From contig NZ_WVNW01000001.1 in assembly GCF_013179285.1 (NCBI RefSeq), forward strand, positions 434,001 to 498,000: 64,000 nt of DNA. Reading direction: 5' to 3'. Position numbers and translations under genes: made by a program. Source of the DNA: Roseobacter sp. HKCCD6576-2 (GTDB lineage Bacteria; Pseudomonadota; Alphaproteobacteria; Rhodobacterales; Rhodobacteraceae). The notes under the pieces are model-generated. The model was given only the letters and a program-made list of their open reading frames with translations. It was not told the DNA's origin and did no database searches. Of this stretch, positions 26,701 through 34,371 are shown piece by piece (position 1 is the first letter of the stretch; the number at the start of each line of letters is the position of its first letter).

Positions 26701-27620
26701 TCGCCGACCAGTTGATCGATATCGTGTTTGGCCTCGTGAAAGAGGTGGCGATTTGTTGGGCCGGGTTCCGCGGCGTGCCGATCCCGGCGCATTGGCAAAC
26801 CATGGGCGTGCGCAGTCGGCGGATGCTGGATAAACCCGCCGAGGTGACCATCAATTATGCGATCGATTTCGAGAACGCCTTCAACGCGAAGAAAGAGTTG
26901 ATCGTTACCAGCGATCAGACAGAGATCTGGCCACGGATCAACGATCAGGACGGCAAACCCGGTGCGGATGAGCAAACGCGGATTTACCGGTATGACGGAG
27001 AGACCGACAATTTGGCGCTGCGTTGGTGGGATTTCAGCGCCCTTGGACAGCAAACCGCGCGACTAACGACATGGCTCAAGCGAAACTCCAATCTGAGCGA
27101 GGGCGGCGATTTGACGGTCAATCCCAACTTGATCTACGCCACCCCGGCCAGCACCTATGCAAACCCCGTGATCCCGCGCTTGCGCATTGACGAATTCAAG
27201 AATGACGAGGACGCGCCCGATCTGGCGACGACCCTTCTAAAAACCTTGAATGTGGTTCTCGGTGTTGCCTCTGTTTTGAAGAATAAGCGCGCCGCCAAGA
27301 TCGAGACGCGTTATGAGTACAGCTTGATCAGCGACCCCCGCGCCAGCACGTCATCGGTCAAAAGCCGGGCCTCGGTTCTGCTGACCGATGGGGTTGAGAT
27401 CGATCTGGCGGAGGTGGGCGAGGAAGAGGATCCGATCAAGGTGATCGCGGACGCAATCGCGGCGGATATCGAGATTTGGCATGCCAAAGCGGCGATGCCC
27501 ACACGCTCAGCCGAACTGGTGCAGTCGCTGGTCTTGTTTGCGGTTATTCAGGATGTGCATCAGCCGATCCTCAGCATCGACCGGATTCTTTACGACGTCC
27601 CGAAGGACTGGTGGACATAA
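20709..27620 (+). CDS. Unrecognised giant protein 2 of the operon (2303 residues)
   Basis: The largest gene of the window. No catalytic motif, signal peptide or membrane helix was recognised. Residues about 250-560 form a long run of amphipathic beta strands with alternating small/hydrophobic and polar positions (for instance VDLKIIKVSVSIRLSI near 485), suggesting an extended beta structure or hydrophobic groove. Residues about 600-1000 contain D/P-rich linkers, 1000-1750 look like several beta domains, and 1900-2303 mix helices and strands, ending in PKDWWT. The ATG follows GGGAAGG. The gene ends inside a perfect hairpin that closes the operon. Large bacterial proteins known only as DUF6603-type are a candidate relation to test; it is not established here. 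Confidence 0.82.
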   Translation: MPRINFGVDLQLLLEAEKTFNLQLRLGAGMGPTALTISPGPTEKAFSLAQVLGALSTLLDLPALQTVADLGDKDKNSFWYRFFQVSILPELTVVVAPEASSIQARLMLYTAPTRNPADYGIRFADKLPPFITIEPDITLYDLVIGYWQKDGLDLKARVKIWPQESENMLTDGTVLMSLTEEPNGKTEIVKYPFPNPSQGGQTFRVNYLGLGQRFGPPTVGLESDPIAKIFEELKNLRSNDPKTVLNALVKDYYHPDRNWFFGADIYLKGWRVQALFNDPAIYGIRITADQGAFEGFKFEILYQKLGPDLGVYYGAISIPEKYRQINLGAVALKLPSFEIWICTNGDFKVSVGWPLGPNSIGFEIYIFIGGCAFYFAKLRSGFNPRAPEPTIYYDPIIAFGLAIKIGLGRSINAGVFRAELSLTLQGVFQGILAWEGVNPKLLNSPDADVVRNARAAVKASNAISGPPDYFWFSATVGIVGLLQGEVDLKIIKVSVSIRLSITTGLAFETEYGSVARVTAQVKAKATVKILFVKISASFSLTLTETFTLSEGPKGVASIEGPQNPNFQGIVPGTLTARGKALTAVYDRRALIQDAEPLSLPVTMLLLPAALYRGGAGQSNLVGVPMIAPPKGQPGATPYDDLLIRLGTWLLRDFAPETHSWPEVLQTLGQGRDAPPDGFSDALDQFLVEEVSFVLSGIDLTVERSDDLDLLPLPMLPPLQMAVPGQDDPIIFADKIVPDGYEAFVREYFADLSLSGLSSNPEGTSRVGTMEVVETSFAQMMFVDFFLMLSRDMARRLADPPVDGSDLPIGDVAQDISAIATQLAGMAARTLLGGVVLPMPTEMEQFGIDPLGVDLLGLFELSAQQFPADTSIPTNAVTFSVANPDAPLSAAISFAEGESAATTIPVAEAPPAPNPIWRDAALRAGVADITISQMPSINSVRRWFASRDHEAWSDLQAERRLLLPPPELLGLTESGPLTLFGQKVEPDPTAPPTPDFEIHPALMIQFRIRKVALPSTGQFTDEGGPLPTELKGVYEISTTSDETRAQIRMLLDSADIGQTKLDLVRIDGDGNDDRGYRTLSSAAPENAVYLFKTNLSTLTQPENLFRPLALGMTRDDTDPDDAAIGDVAAFLRLIWQASVVNATGFYLHYGDAEQNPLPDDMFDDTGSATLTVMAAASEPRPLHAYDNALILPGDVKDTAFIAADDAGGIAIELHQPAYQAGCVAFQIDWTTAAALSIGETDQPPPFGPDTIASLYDLIQYRVHGDEQPTGFDPSLWSLPLSRAQDTKDIEQNDDGPGRYRQIVPAYKFATGAHDDIYGAVGRTPDLQFRLIDTYGNALAEAAHTVQFDALYHDPLVPLGEWPGTQATYRVARNEADQPCVFLTLDFQPDEIVRSDVHRFMAIDRNGFGDDKARQQAEIARFRFALIHAQLSDPNVEVDLLSTFFGPLAPLGSSDALKTALKAAAETILTDLDKFLSDGTPLQPHKTAIPVPFNPQDLTKQPDTIFAITVEAQLRRTQFVDPLAAEKLPSAAQTRWTVPLDLSVTDQNPVAKDGPEPAEVDLRSFANHLEDAFKGYDGADGLLKLMVRNGVSDFSAPETGPVLWGLKWSATAGLDVTFEAGSVAYFTLVPISTKLEGHDGVPVTIWDKDLNPVEETRAFSEIDVDAWARQFLSTMDRIMGPAVSNIIVQKGQDRFSEFATAKRLLAECLKAGVEPILVPNVRTESLSSFGGREVVEGDLGSAQDRFEQHVLTRLAAAYDSLVVMQMAADVTNSQAPGQGDAPRIFGGVEAKGTAGDASDTFSVSNTRIPIEPPADAGPRYANFLVSAVNPSRQAKLDMNLTWNVGFVEHQIASSHASGGYVPSSWLRVVDSDLASELAFDLGEVSVPIPSISYPAVPVMEAQTAIQQFTGTAETVDDFFLWSYESVIRKSEKDAKDTLFAELRLNEPILIDRLPTVFARGPGEKGDVVPLFEALARYTVAWPELEHLVEELVAKHGDLPIADQLIDIVFGLVKEVAICWAGFRGVPIPAHWQTMGVRSRRMLDKPAEVTINYAIDFENAFNAKKELIVTSDQTEIWPRINDQDGKPGADEQTRIYRYDGETDNLALRWWDFSALGQQTARLTTWLKRNSNLSEGGDLTVNPNLIYATPASTYANPVIPRLRIDEFKNDEDAPDLATTLLKTLNVVLGVASVLKNKRAAKIETRYEYSLISDPRASTSSVKSRASVLLTDGVEIDLAEVGEEEDPIKVIADAIAADIEIWHAKAAMPTRSAELVQSLVLFAVIQDVHQPILSIDRILYDVPKDWWT

Positions 27621-27646
27621 CGGGCGCGGGAGGCCGCGCCCGTTAT
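27617..27646 (+). terminator. Hairpin terminator closing the giant-protein operon
   Basis: A perfect 13-base stem: ATAACGGGCGCGG at 27617-27629 and its complement at 27634-27646, loop GAGG. The left arm includes the stop codon of the 2303-residue gene. No T tract follows, so it may act on both converging transcripts as a bidirectional block or as a 3'-end protector. Confidence 0.75.
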
Positions 27647-27662
27647 GGTGCGAAGAGGTGAA

Positions 27663-30600
27663 CTAGACCGGTTCAGCCGCCGCCGTGTTCCCAGGCTCCG
27701 AGGCCTTCGCGCGCCGTTCAGATCGCGCGAAGAGGAGGTCATAGAACACCGGCGCGGCAACCAATGTCAGGATCGAGGCAAAAGCCAGACCGCCCATGAT
27801 GGTGACGGCCATCGAGACAAAGAACGCATCCGACAAAAGCGGCGCCATCCCGAGAATCGTCGTCGCGGCGGCCAAAACGACCGGGCGCAGACGCGATGTG
27901 CTGGCTGTCACGATAGCCTCACGAAGCGGTAGGCCGTCGGCCCGCACCAGGTCGATCTCTTCAACCAAGACGATCCCGTTCTTGATCAACATGCCCGACA
28001 AGCTCAAGAGCCCGAGAAGCGCGGTGAAGGTGAAGGGGAGACCCGTGCCCAGAAGGCCAAGCGTAACCCCATTCACCGACATCGGCACCAGGAGCCAGAT
28101 GATCAGCGGCTGACGCAGCGCGTTGAACAGCAGAACCGAGATCAGCACCATGATCAGTAGCGACAGCGGCAGTTGCTGCGCCAGGCTTGCATTGGCGTCG
28201 GCCGAGTTCTCGAACTCGCCACCCCACTCCATCCGGTATCCTAGTGGCAACTCGATCGCCTCGATCGCCTCGCGGATCTCCGCATGCACCTGCGCCGCTG
28301 TCAGGTCGGTTGGGATGCTGGCGCCAACAGTGATCGTCGGCACCCGGTTGCGCCGATGGATCAAGGTGTTTTGTGGCTCAAACGCCATCCCATCGATCAC
28401 CTGTTCGACCGGCATCAGCGTGCCGCCAGCGGTTTCCACCACCTGATCCATGACGCTGAGCTGCGCGCTCTCCGGGACCCGGACGATGATCGGGATCAGC
28501 CGATCATTTTCGCGATAGGTGCCTGCGGTGATCCCGTCGGTGGCAAAAGCGAAGATCTGGGCGATATTGTCGCGCGTGATCCCGGCGGTCTGCGCCCGCT
28601 CGGTGGCGTAGTTCGGCCTGAGCACCAGCTCCTGTTCGCGCCAATTGGTCCGGGGCGCCAGGATATTGGGCGATGTCTCCTGCAAGGTCGCCATCGCTTC
28701 ATCGGCCAGATCGCGCAACACTTCGGGATCGCTGCCCGAGAACCGAACCTGGATCGGATCGCCGCCACCGGGGCCAAATACCAAGCGGGCAGTGCGGAAC
28801 TCCCCCTGCGGTAGAACCTCGGCCGCATAGGCTTCTATATCTGCCTGGAGCGCTGGAATCAGATCCAGACTTGCCGCGCGAATGATCAGGTGGCCATAGC
28901 TCGGATTCTGGCTTTCAGCCTGATAGGTCAGCATGAAGCGCGTGGCACCTTGGCCGACGAATGTGGCCACCGAAGTGACCTCCTCGCGCTCGGCCAACCA
29001 GTCTTCGAAAACGGCCATATGCTCGGCGGTCGTTGTGATCGGCGTGCCCTGGGGCAGTTTGTAATGCACAAAGAAGATCGGCGTGTTCGAGTTCGGGAAG
29101 AACTGCTGTTTGACCTGACCAAACCCCCAATAACAGGCAACGGTCACCACCAAAAGCAGCATGACAACCAGCCATCGGGCCCGCAACGCAAGGCCCAAGA
29201 CAGCCCCATAAGCCCGGAACAACGGGCCGGAATAGGCGTCGTCGCCACCGACTTCGCCCTGCTTGAAGAAATAATGGCCCAGAAGCGGCGTAACGGTCAG
29301 CGCCAGGACCCAAGACAACATCAGCGAAATGCCAATCACGGCGAACAGGGAGAAGAGGAACTCCCCCGTCGCATCGGGACTGAGCCCGATCCCGGCAAAG
29401 GCCATGATGCCGATGACCGTTGCACCCAGGAGAGGGATTTGCGTTTTGCCCGCCGCTTCATCCGCCGCGTCACGCGAGGATTTGCCCCGCCGCATCGCGA
29501 TCTGCATCCCCTCGGCGACCACAATGGCGTTATCCACCAGCATCCCCATGGCGATGATCAGCGCGCCAAGGGAAATCCGCTCCATTTCGATGGAGAAGAT
29601 CGCCATGAAGAGAAGCGTACCAACAACCGTGAGCAACAGGGTTGAGCCAACAACAATGGCGGCTCGCGGCCCCATGAAAAGCCCCAAAACCAACACCACA
29701 ATGCCCACCGACATGGCGAGATTGAGCAAGAAATCCGAGGAGGCCTCATCGACCACCACATGTTGCTGATAGATCGGGTGCAGGATGACGCCGTAAGGGA
29801 TTTCGGTCTGTAACTCGGCCAGTCGAGCGTCCACCGCATGGCCGACATCGACGATGTTTTCATCCGCCAGACCAGCGACCCCCAAGGTGAACGCCTCGAC
29901 GCCATTATAGCGGATCAGGATAGAGGGCTCATCTTGCCGCCCACGGCTGACCTGGGCGATGTCGATCAGGTTCAACACTTCGCCACCTACACCCACGGTC
30001 AGGCCGGCAATATCGCTCACACTGTCCGAGCCCTCAGGCGCTTGGATCAGAGTGTGCGTGGTGGCTTGGTCGATCGACCCGGCCGAGGCCACGGAATTGG
30101 CTGAGGCGAGTGCATTGATGAAGGTCTGTGGCGAAATGTTCTGATGGGCGGCCAGCGCCATCTCCGGTTCAACGAAAATCGCTTCATCCGGCAGGCCCTG
30201 CACGTCCACATCGGCGACACCCTCGACGGATAACAACTCGCGTCTGAGAAATTGTGCAAGCTCATGGCGCTCCGCGTCGGTGTACCCCTCGGCGGAGACC
30301 GCGAAGAAGATCCCAAACACATCGCCAAACCCGTCATTGACCTGCGGTTGGCTGACGCCATCGGGCAAATGTCGGGCTGCATCGGCCACGTTATTGCGCA
30401 GATCGGTCCAGATCGCGGGCAACTCGGTGCCGTCAAAGGTCGATTGAATCTCCACCTCAATCCGCGACAGGCCCGGTTGGTTGATCGAGGTGATCCGGTC
30501 AACCTCGCCCATGCGCTGAATGGCGGATTCCAGCGGTTCGGAGACCTCTGTCATGACCTGCTCGGCCGAAGCGCCGGGATATTGGGTGATCACAACAGCC

Positions 30601-30731
30601 GTTTTGATTGTAAAGGCCGGGTCTTCCAATCGGCCAAGCGATAGGAAGCCCCAGGTGCCGCCAAAGAGACAGGTGAGGATCAGAATCCAGATGATGATCG
30701 GTCTGTTGATCGAGCCGCGTGCGATGTTCAT
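27663..30731 (-). CDS. RND efflux pump inner-membrane transporter (HAE1/AcrB type), first system
   Basis: Proton-driven exporter of hydrophobic compounds, 1022 residues. Twelve membrane helices are expected; helix 4 keeps the proton-relay acidic residue in GMLVDNAIVV, and the two large periplasmic loops have the family's internal duplication (ESAIQRMGEVDRI; GYRMEWGGEFENSADA). Its closest look is to the divergent VexF/AcrB-D group with a single adaptor. Last gene of the marR-adaptor-pump operon; an outer-membrane channel gene is absent, so a TolC-like protein from elsewhere is needed. Substrate unknown. Confidence 0.93.
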   Translation of the reverse strand: MNIARGSINRPIIIWILILTCLFGGTWGFLSLGRLEDPAFTIKTAVVITQYPGASAEQVMTEVSEPLESAIQRMGEVDRITSINQPGLSRIEVEIQSTFDGTELPAIWTDLRNNVADAARHLPDGVSQPQVNDGFGDVFGIFFAVSAEGYTDAERHELAQFLRRELLSVEGVADVDVQGLPDEAIFVEPEMALAAHQNISPQTFINALASANSVASAGSIDQATTHTLIQAPEGSDSVSDIAGLTVGVGGEVLNLIDIAQVSRGRQDEPSILIRYNGVEAFTLGVAGLADENIVDVGHAVDARLAELQTEIPYGVILHPIYQQHVVVDEASSDFLLNLAMSVGIVVLVLGLFMGPRAAIVVGSTLLLTVVGTLLFMAIFSIEMERISLGALIIAMGMLVDNAIVVAEGMQIAMRRGKSSRDAADEAAGKTQIPLLGATVIGIMAFAGIGLSPDATGEFLFSLFAVIGISLMLSWVLALTVTPLLGHYFFKQGEVGGDDAYSGPLFRAYGAVLGLALRARWLVVMLLLVVTVACYWGFGQVKQQFFPNSNTPIFFVHYKLPQGTPITTTAEHMAVFEDWLAEREEVTSVATFVGQGATRFMLTYQAESQNPSYGHLIIRAASLDLIPALQADIEAYAAEVLPQGEFRTARLVFGPGGGDPIQVRFSGSDPEVLRDLADEAMATLQETSPNILAPRTNWREQELVLRPNYATERAQTAGITRDNIAQIFAFATDGITAGTYRENDRLIPIIVRVPESAQLSVMDQVVETAGGTLMPVEQVIDGMAFEPQNTLIHRRNRVPTITVGASIPTDLTAAQVHAEIREAIEAIELPLGYRMEWGGEFENSADANASLAQQLPLSLLIMVLISVLLFNALRQPLIIWLLVPMSVNGVTLGLLGTGLPFTFTALLGLLSLSGMLIKNGIVLVEEIDLVRADGLPLREAIVTASTSRLRPVVLAAATTILGMAPLLSDAFFVSMAVTIMGGLAFASILTLVAAPVFYDLLFARSERRAKASEPGNTAAAEPV

Positions 30732-30741
30732 CTGACCAACC

Positions 30742-31791
30742 TCAATTCGCGAAGCCGGTGAACCGGCGCACGGTCAATCCGTCTTCGAGGGCATTCACCC
30801 CGGTCAAAACGATCTCTTCGCCCGCTTCCAGCCCTGAGAGAACACGGAAAGCCCCCTCGCGCGTCGCCGCCAGTTCGACGGCGCGCTGTTCAATCGTGCC
30901 AATATCGCCGTCGCCAGGCACAAAGACCATCGTGTGGAGGGATCCGTCATTGGCAATATGAATGGCCGAGGTTGGGATGATCAGGGCGGTGTCTTCAAGG
31001 TTCAGCTCGGCCAAAACGGTGACCGACGACCCGGGTAAGACGGTCGGCCCTTCCGGACGGGGTAGGCCCAGGGTCAGGCGAAAGGTTTGGCCGACCGCCG
31101 ATGCTTGCGCATCAAACTCGCGGATCTCAAGCGGGTAGAGTATGTCGCTGGTCGGGAACCGGGCACTCAGCGTCACATTGGGATCGGTCCCGCCGCGTTG
31201 GAACAAAATCTCTGGGACATCGATCTCGATCCGCAATTCCGACATGTCATGCACCCGCACAACAGCCGTTCCCGCGGCCACCGTGGTGAAATTCGCGACG
31301 TTTCGCGCCGCGATCAGGCCGTCAAACGGGGCCGAAAGCGTGGCATGCTCCAGTGAATACTCAGCATTTCGAACGGCGATCTCGGCCAGGCTAACAGCGG
31401 TTTGGGCGTCATCGATGGACACTTGCGAGGCGGCAGTGCCGGACAATTGGTTCAGCCGCTCCAAGGTCCGCTCCGCCTGGTCAAGTTGCAGGCGCGCTTG
31501 GTCCAGTTGCAGTTCAAAGGGCTCCATATCAAGTTCGGCGATCAAGGCGCCATTGGCGATCTCTTCGCCTTCAATTGCTGGGAACTCCACGATCTGTCCT
31601 GCAACCTGAAAGGCCAAATCCACGGTCTGGCGTGCCACGATCTGACCAAAGAACTGTCGGATCACGCCGTTCGTATCGGGGGCCACGGTGATCAATTGTA
31701 CCGGTCGGATCGGTGCGTCGACCTCTGGGGTTTGAGCCGAGAGGGGAGCGGTCAGCAGAGCCGTTGCTGCCAACGCAATCAAAAATCTCAT
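30742..31791 (-). CDS. RND periplasmic adaptor (membrane fusion protein), first system
   Basis: Connects the pump to an outer-membrane channel. The 349-residue product has a Sec signal peptide (cleavage near SAQTPEV), a coiled-coil hairpin (about 95-160), flanking lipoyl halves and beta-barrel domains (RPVQLITVAP; APFDGLIAARNV; VLTGVNALEDGLTVR). It overlaps the MarR gene start by four bases and precedes the pump by ten, so the operon is translationally tied. No lipobox cysteine is seen. Confidence 0.92.
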   Translation of the reverse strand: MRFLIALAATALLTAPLSAQTPEVDAPIRPVQLITVAPDTNGVIRQFFGQIVARQTVDLAFQVAGQIVEFPAIEGEEIANGALIAELDMEPFELQLDQARLQLDQAERTLERLNQLSGTAASQVSIDDAQTAVSLAEIAVRNAEYSLEHATLSAPFDGLIAARNVANFTTVAAGTAVVRVHDMSELRIEIDVPEILFQRGGTDPNVTLSARFPTSDILYPLEIREFDAQASAVGQTFRLTLGLPRPEGPTVLPGSSVTVLAELNLEDTALIIPTSAIHIANDGSLHTMVFVPGDGDIGTIEQRAVELAATREGAFRVLSGLEAGEEIVLTGVNALEDGLTVRRFTGFAN

Positions 31792-32273
31792 GGTTTTAGT
31801 CCTTTTGGTAATCCTGTCCGAAAAATTGTCTCGCCGACCTCTCCCAATAATGCGGTCAGCTTGGCACGGTCCGCGTCATCTAGGCCAACGATATCGCGAA
31901 AAATCTGTGACGCTTGCTCTGAAAGCGATTGTCGCAGTGCCATACCTGCGTCGGTCAAGCACAACAGCCAGGCGCGCCGGTCATCTGGATCGTGTCGCCG
32001 TTCCAGCAGACCCTTGTCCTCTAAGCTGTCTGCCAAGGCGGTCACAGTTGAGGGAAGGGCTTGCATCTCTTTCGCCAACTCTCCCATGCGGCGCGGGCGG
32101 AATAGGCTGATGATCAAATGCCGTTCCCCTTTGGCAAGCGCGGGGGTCAGTTCGATCGTCTCGATCCGTTCTTCGACCCGCCAATACATCAGATAGATCG
32201 ACAAAAGCGCCCCCATCTCGGGGGTCAAACCCTCCAAGAAGCTGGGAATGGTGAGGCAGTCCGATGGTGGCAT
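31788..32273 (-). CDS. MarR-family regulator of the first RND operon
   Basis: A 161-residue winged-helix regulator with the usual block MGELAKEMQALPSTVTALADSLEDKG (recognition helix) and DDRRAWLLCLTDAG (wing). First gene of the operon; a GGAG site precedes the ATG. A -10-like hexamer overlapping a TGAA-TAG-TTCA palindrome lies 23-50 bases upstream, so autorepression with release by a pump substrate is the likely scheme, as for other MarR/RND pairs. Confidence 0.9.
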   Translation of the reverse strand: MPPSDCLTIPSFLEGLTPEMGALLSIYLMYWRVEERIETIELTPALAKGERHLIISLFRPRRMGELAKEMQALPSTVTALADSLEDKGLLERRHDPDDRRAWLLCLTDAGMALRQSLSEQASQIFRDIVGLDDADRAKLTALLGEVGETIFRTGLPKGLKP

Positions 32274-32295
32274 GGTGATTCTCCGCTTTGAAATG

Positions 32296-32323
32296 TGAAT
32301 AGTTCATTTTATGAAGCAATCAA
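32296..32323 (-). promoter_or_regulatory. Candidate promoter with overlapping MarR operator
   Basis: On the leftward strand TTGATT (32323-32318) and TATTCA (32301-32296) are 16 bases apart, and the -10 hexamer overlaps the palindrome TGAA-TAG-TTCA at 32296-32306. Position just upstream of the MarR gene supports an autoregulated promoter. Confidence 0.45.
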
Positions 32324-32443
32324 GCCCCAAGAGGCCATCAATCGGAAAATCCGGGTCAGGCTGACCCGAAATCTTTTTGTGAGTCTGTTGTCTGGGATGA
32401 ACGGGGATGGGAGAGCCGAGACGCGGTAATGCGGATAGGCTCG

Positions 32444-33112
32444 CTATTTTCCCATCGAGCGGGCGAGGTCTTCCAACAAAGGGGTGGCTTTCTGGCGCGT
32501 CGCCGCATCGAACCGGCTGCTCAAGCCCGATATGGTCAGGGCGCCAATTAGTGTCCCCGAAGCTGAGAAAACAGGCGTTGCAACCGCGGAAATCTCCGGG
32601 ATTGTTGGGGCGTCGGAAGAGACGGTGCCATTGTCATTGAAGACGCTGAGATCCGGGACCTCCTCGCCGGAGAACCGTCGCAGGACCAAGCCGGAGACCC
32701 CGGTTGACATGTTCAAGCGCATGCCTTCCTCGGCGCCGAACGGTCGAAGATCGGCGGCCGTCTCGCGATAGAGACACACCCGATCTTCGCCAGCGCGGAC
32801 ATAGAAAGACGCGGTTTCACCGGTGGCTTTGACCAGTTTCTGCAAGGTCGGGGCCACCGCTTCGCGGCTTGGATAGTCTTGAGCGAAGATTTGGCCAAGC
32901 CGCCAGACGCTTGGCCCCAAGCGATAGCGCCCGCGCGGTGTGCGCTGCATGAAGCCATAGATCGACATGGAATTCGCGATCCGCAGCACCGTGCTTTTGT
33001 GCAGGCCCGTCTCTCGCGCCAAATCCGTCAGCCGGAGCTCGGGCTGCTGCGCGGAAAATGCGCTCAAGATCGACATGGCGCGCTCGACAGATTCCGTCCG
33101 CATCGCGCCCAT
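32444..33112 (-). CDS. IclR-family transcriptional regulator
   Basis: A 222-residue regulator. N-terminal winged helix (about 10-65, LRLTDLARETGLHKSTVLRI) and C-terminal ligand-binding domain (80-220, with TGETASFYVRAGEDRVCLYRE). The ATG at 33112 has GGGAG upstream; the longer frame to 33235 is less likely. It diverges from the TctC-type binding-protein gene, so it most likely controls the whole 33.4-38.2 kb catabolic module, with an organic acid or its CoA-free intermediate as effector. Confidence 0.9.
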   Translation of the reverse strand: MGAMRTESVERAMSILSAFSAQQPELRLTDLARETGLHKSTVLRIANSMSIYGFMQRTPRGRYRLGPSVWRLGQIFAQDYPSREAVAPTLQKLVKATGETASFYVRAGEDRVCLYRETAADLRPFGAEEGMRLNMSTGVSGLVLRRFSGEEVPDLSVFNDNGTVSSDAPTIPEISAVATPVFSASGTLIGALTISGLSSRFDAATRQKATPLLEDLARSMGK

Positions 33113-33135
33113 AAAGTTCTCCCAGGTGAAACAAA

Positions 33136-33154
33136 CGCAATCGCATATTGTGCG
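33136..33154. promoter_or_regulatory. Candidate IclR operator
   Basis: A 19-base imperfect inverted repeat with arms CGCAAT and ATTGTGCG lies 24 bases upstream of the IclR gene in the divergent promoter region. Only position and symmetry support it. Confidence 0.3.
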
Positions 33155-33363
33155 CAGACCCTGGTTTTGTCTAGCGTCGTCGACGCAGAAGAGATGCCAA
33201 GCATTCGGCGTGTCAGGAGAGTGTTGCTTGGGCAAAGACCCAGATCACTCTGCGCGAGTAGTCGACTGTTGTGGCAAGCACAGAGTGGGGCGCGATGCCC
33301 GCCAAGCGTGACCGCGCGAGGCGGCGGAATGACCCACCGATATGACGTCATAGGGAGGACGAC

Positions 33364-34350
33364 ATGACGAAACTGAATTTGACCCGCCGGGTCATGATGG
33401 CCGCAACGGCGGCCGCGATGAGCTTTGGCTCACCGGTATTCGCGGATGGCCATCAGATGGTCGATAGCATCCATTTCCTGATCCCCGGCGGCGCCGGTGG
33501 CGGTTGGGACGGCACGGCTCGCGGCACAGGCGAAGCTCTGACCGAGGCCGGCCTGGTTGGGACCGCCTCTTATGAGAATATGTCCGGTGGCGGCGGCGGT
33601 GTGGCGATTGCCTATATGATCGAAAATGCCGAAAGCAATCACGGCACGCTCATGGTCAACTCGACCCCGATCGTGATCCGGTCGCTGACCGGCGTGTTCC
33701 CGCAGAGCTTCCGGGACCTAACGCTTGTGGCGGGCACCATCGGCGACTATGCGGCATTGGTTGTGCCTGCTGATAGTGAACTGACCTCGATGGACGATCT
33801 GCTCGGCACATACCGCGAAGATCCGACGGCCTTTGCCATCGGCGGCGGCTCGGTTCCGGGCGGCATGGATCATCTGGTTGCGGCGATGGTGATGCAGTCG
33901 GCGGGTGAAGACCCAACGGCCTTCAACTACATCCCCTATGATGCGGGCGGCACTGCGATGGCCGGCTTGCTGTCAGGTGAAATCCAGGCGCTATCAACCG
34001 GCTTCTCCGAAGCGGTTGCATTGGCCGGTCAGGGCGAAGTGCGCATCCTCGGCGTCACCTCGGAGGAACGCGTGGGCGCCTTCGAAGATGCCCCGACCTT
34101 CATGGAGCAGGGTATCGACACAACCTTCGTCAATTGGCGTGGGTTCTTCGGCGCGCCCGGCCTGCCGGATGAGCAGCTGCAAGCGTACCAGGCCGCGATC
34201 GAGGCCATGTACGAAACTGACGCTTGGGAAGATGTGCGGGCCCGTAATGGCTGGGTCAACATCCATAACTCCGGCGACGAGTTCCGTGCATTCCTTGAAG
34301 CACAGGAGCAGGAAATCGGCGACCTGATGCGGACGCTTGGCTTCCTCTAA
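33364..34350 (+). CDS. Tripartite tricarboxylate-type transporter, periplasmic binding protein (TctC/Bug family)
   Basis: A 328-residue binding protein with a Sec signal peptide (cleavage near VFADGHQ) and the Bug-family pattern: HFLIPGGAGGGWDGTARGTGEAL near the N-terminus, and INWRG-like VNWRGFFGAPGLPDE near residue 258. It delivers a carboxylate to the small and large membrane subunits encoded next. A hairpin separates it from them, which fits a need for more binding protein. The substrate is unknown; linkage to AtuA/DUF4387 suggests a hydroxy or branched organic acid. Confidence 0.93.
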   Translation: MTKLNLTRRVMMAATAAAMSFGSPVFADGHQMVDSIHFLIPGGAGGGWDGTARGTGEALTEAGLVGTASYENMSGGGGGVAIAYMIENAESNHGTLMVNSTPIVIRSLTGVFPQSFRDLTLVAGTIGDYAALVVPADSELTSMDDLLGTYREDPTAFAIGGGSVPGGMDHLVAAMVMQSAGEDPTAFNYIPYDAGGTAMAGLLSGEIQALSTGFSEAVALAGQGEVRILGVTSEERVGAFEDAPTFMEQGIDTTFVNWRGFFGAPGLPDEQLQAYQAAIEAMYETDAWEDVRARNGWVNIHNSGDEFRAFLEAQEQEIGDLMRTLGFL

Positions 34351-34371
34351 AGCGTAAGCGGATATGATATT

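Noticed and set aside
15490-27620. Operon as a contractile injection system, phage tail or Tc toxin
   Set aside because: No sheath, tube, baseplate, AAA ATPase, Rhs/YD repeats or TcA/TcB motifs were recognised in any of the six products.
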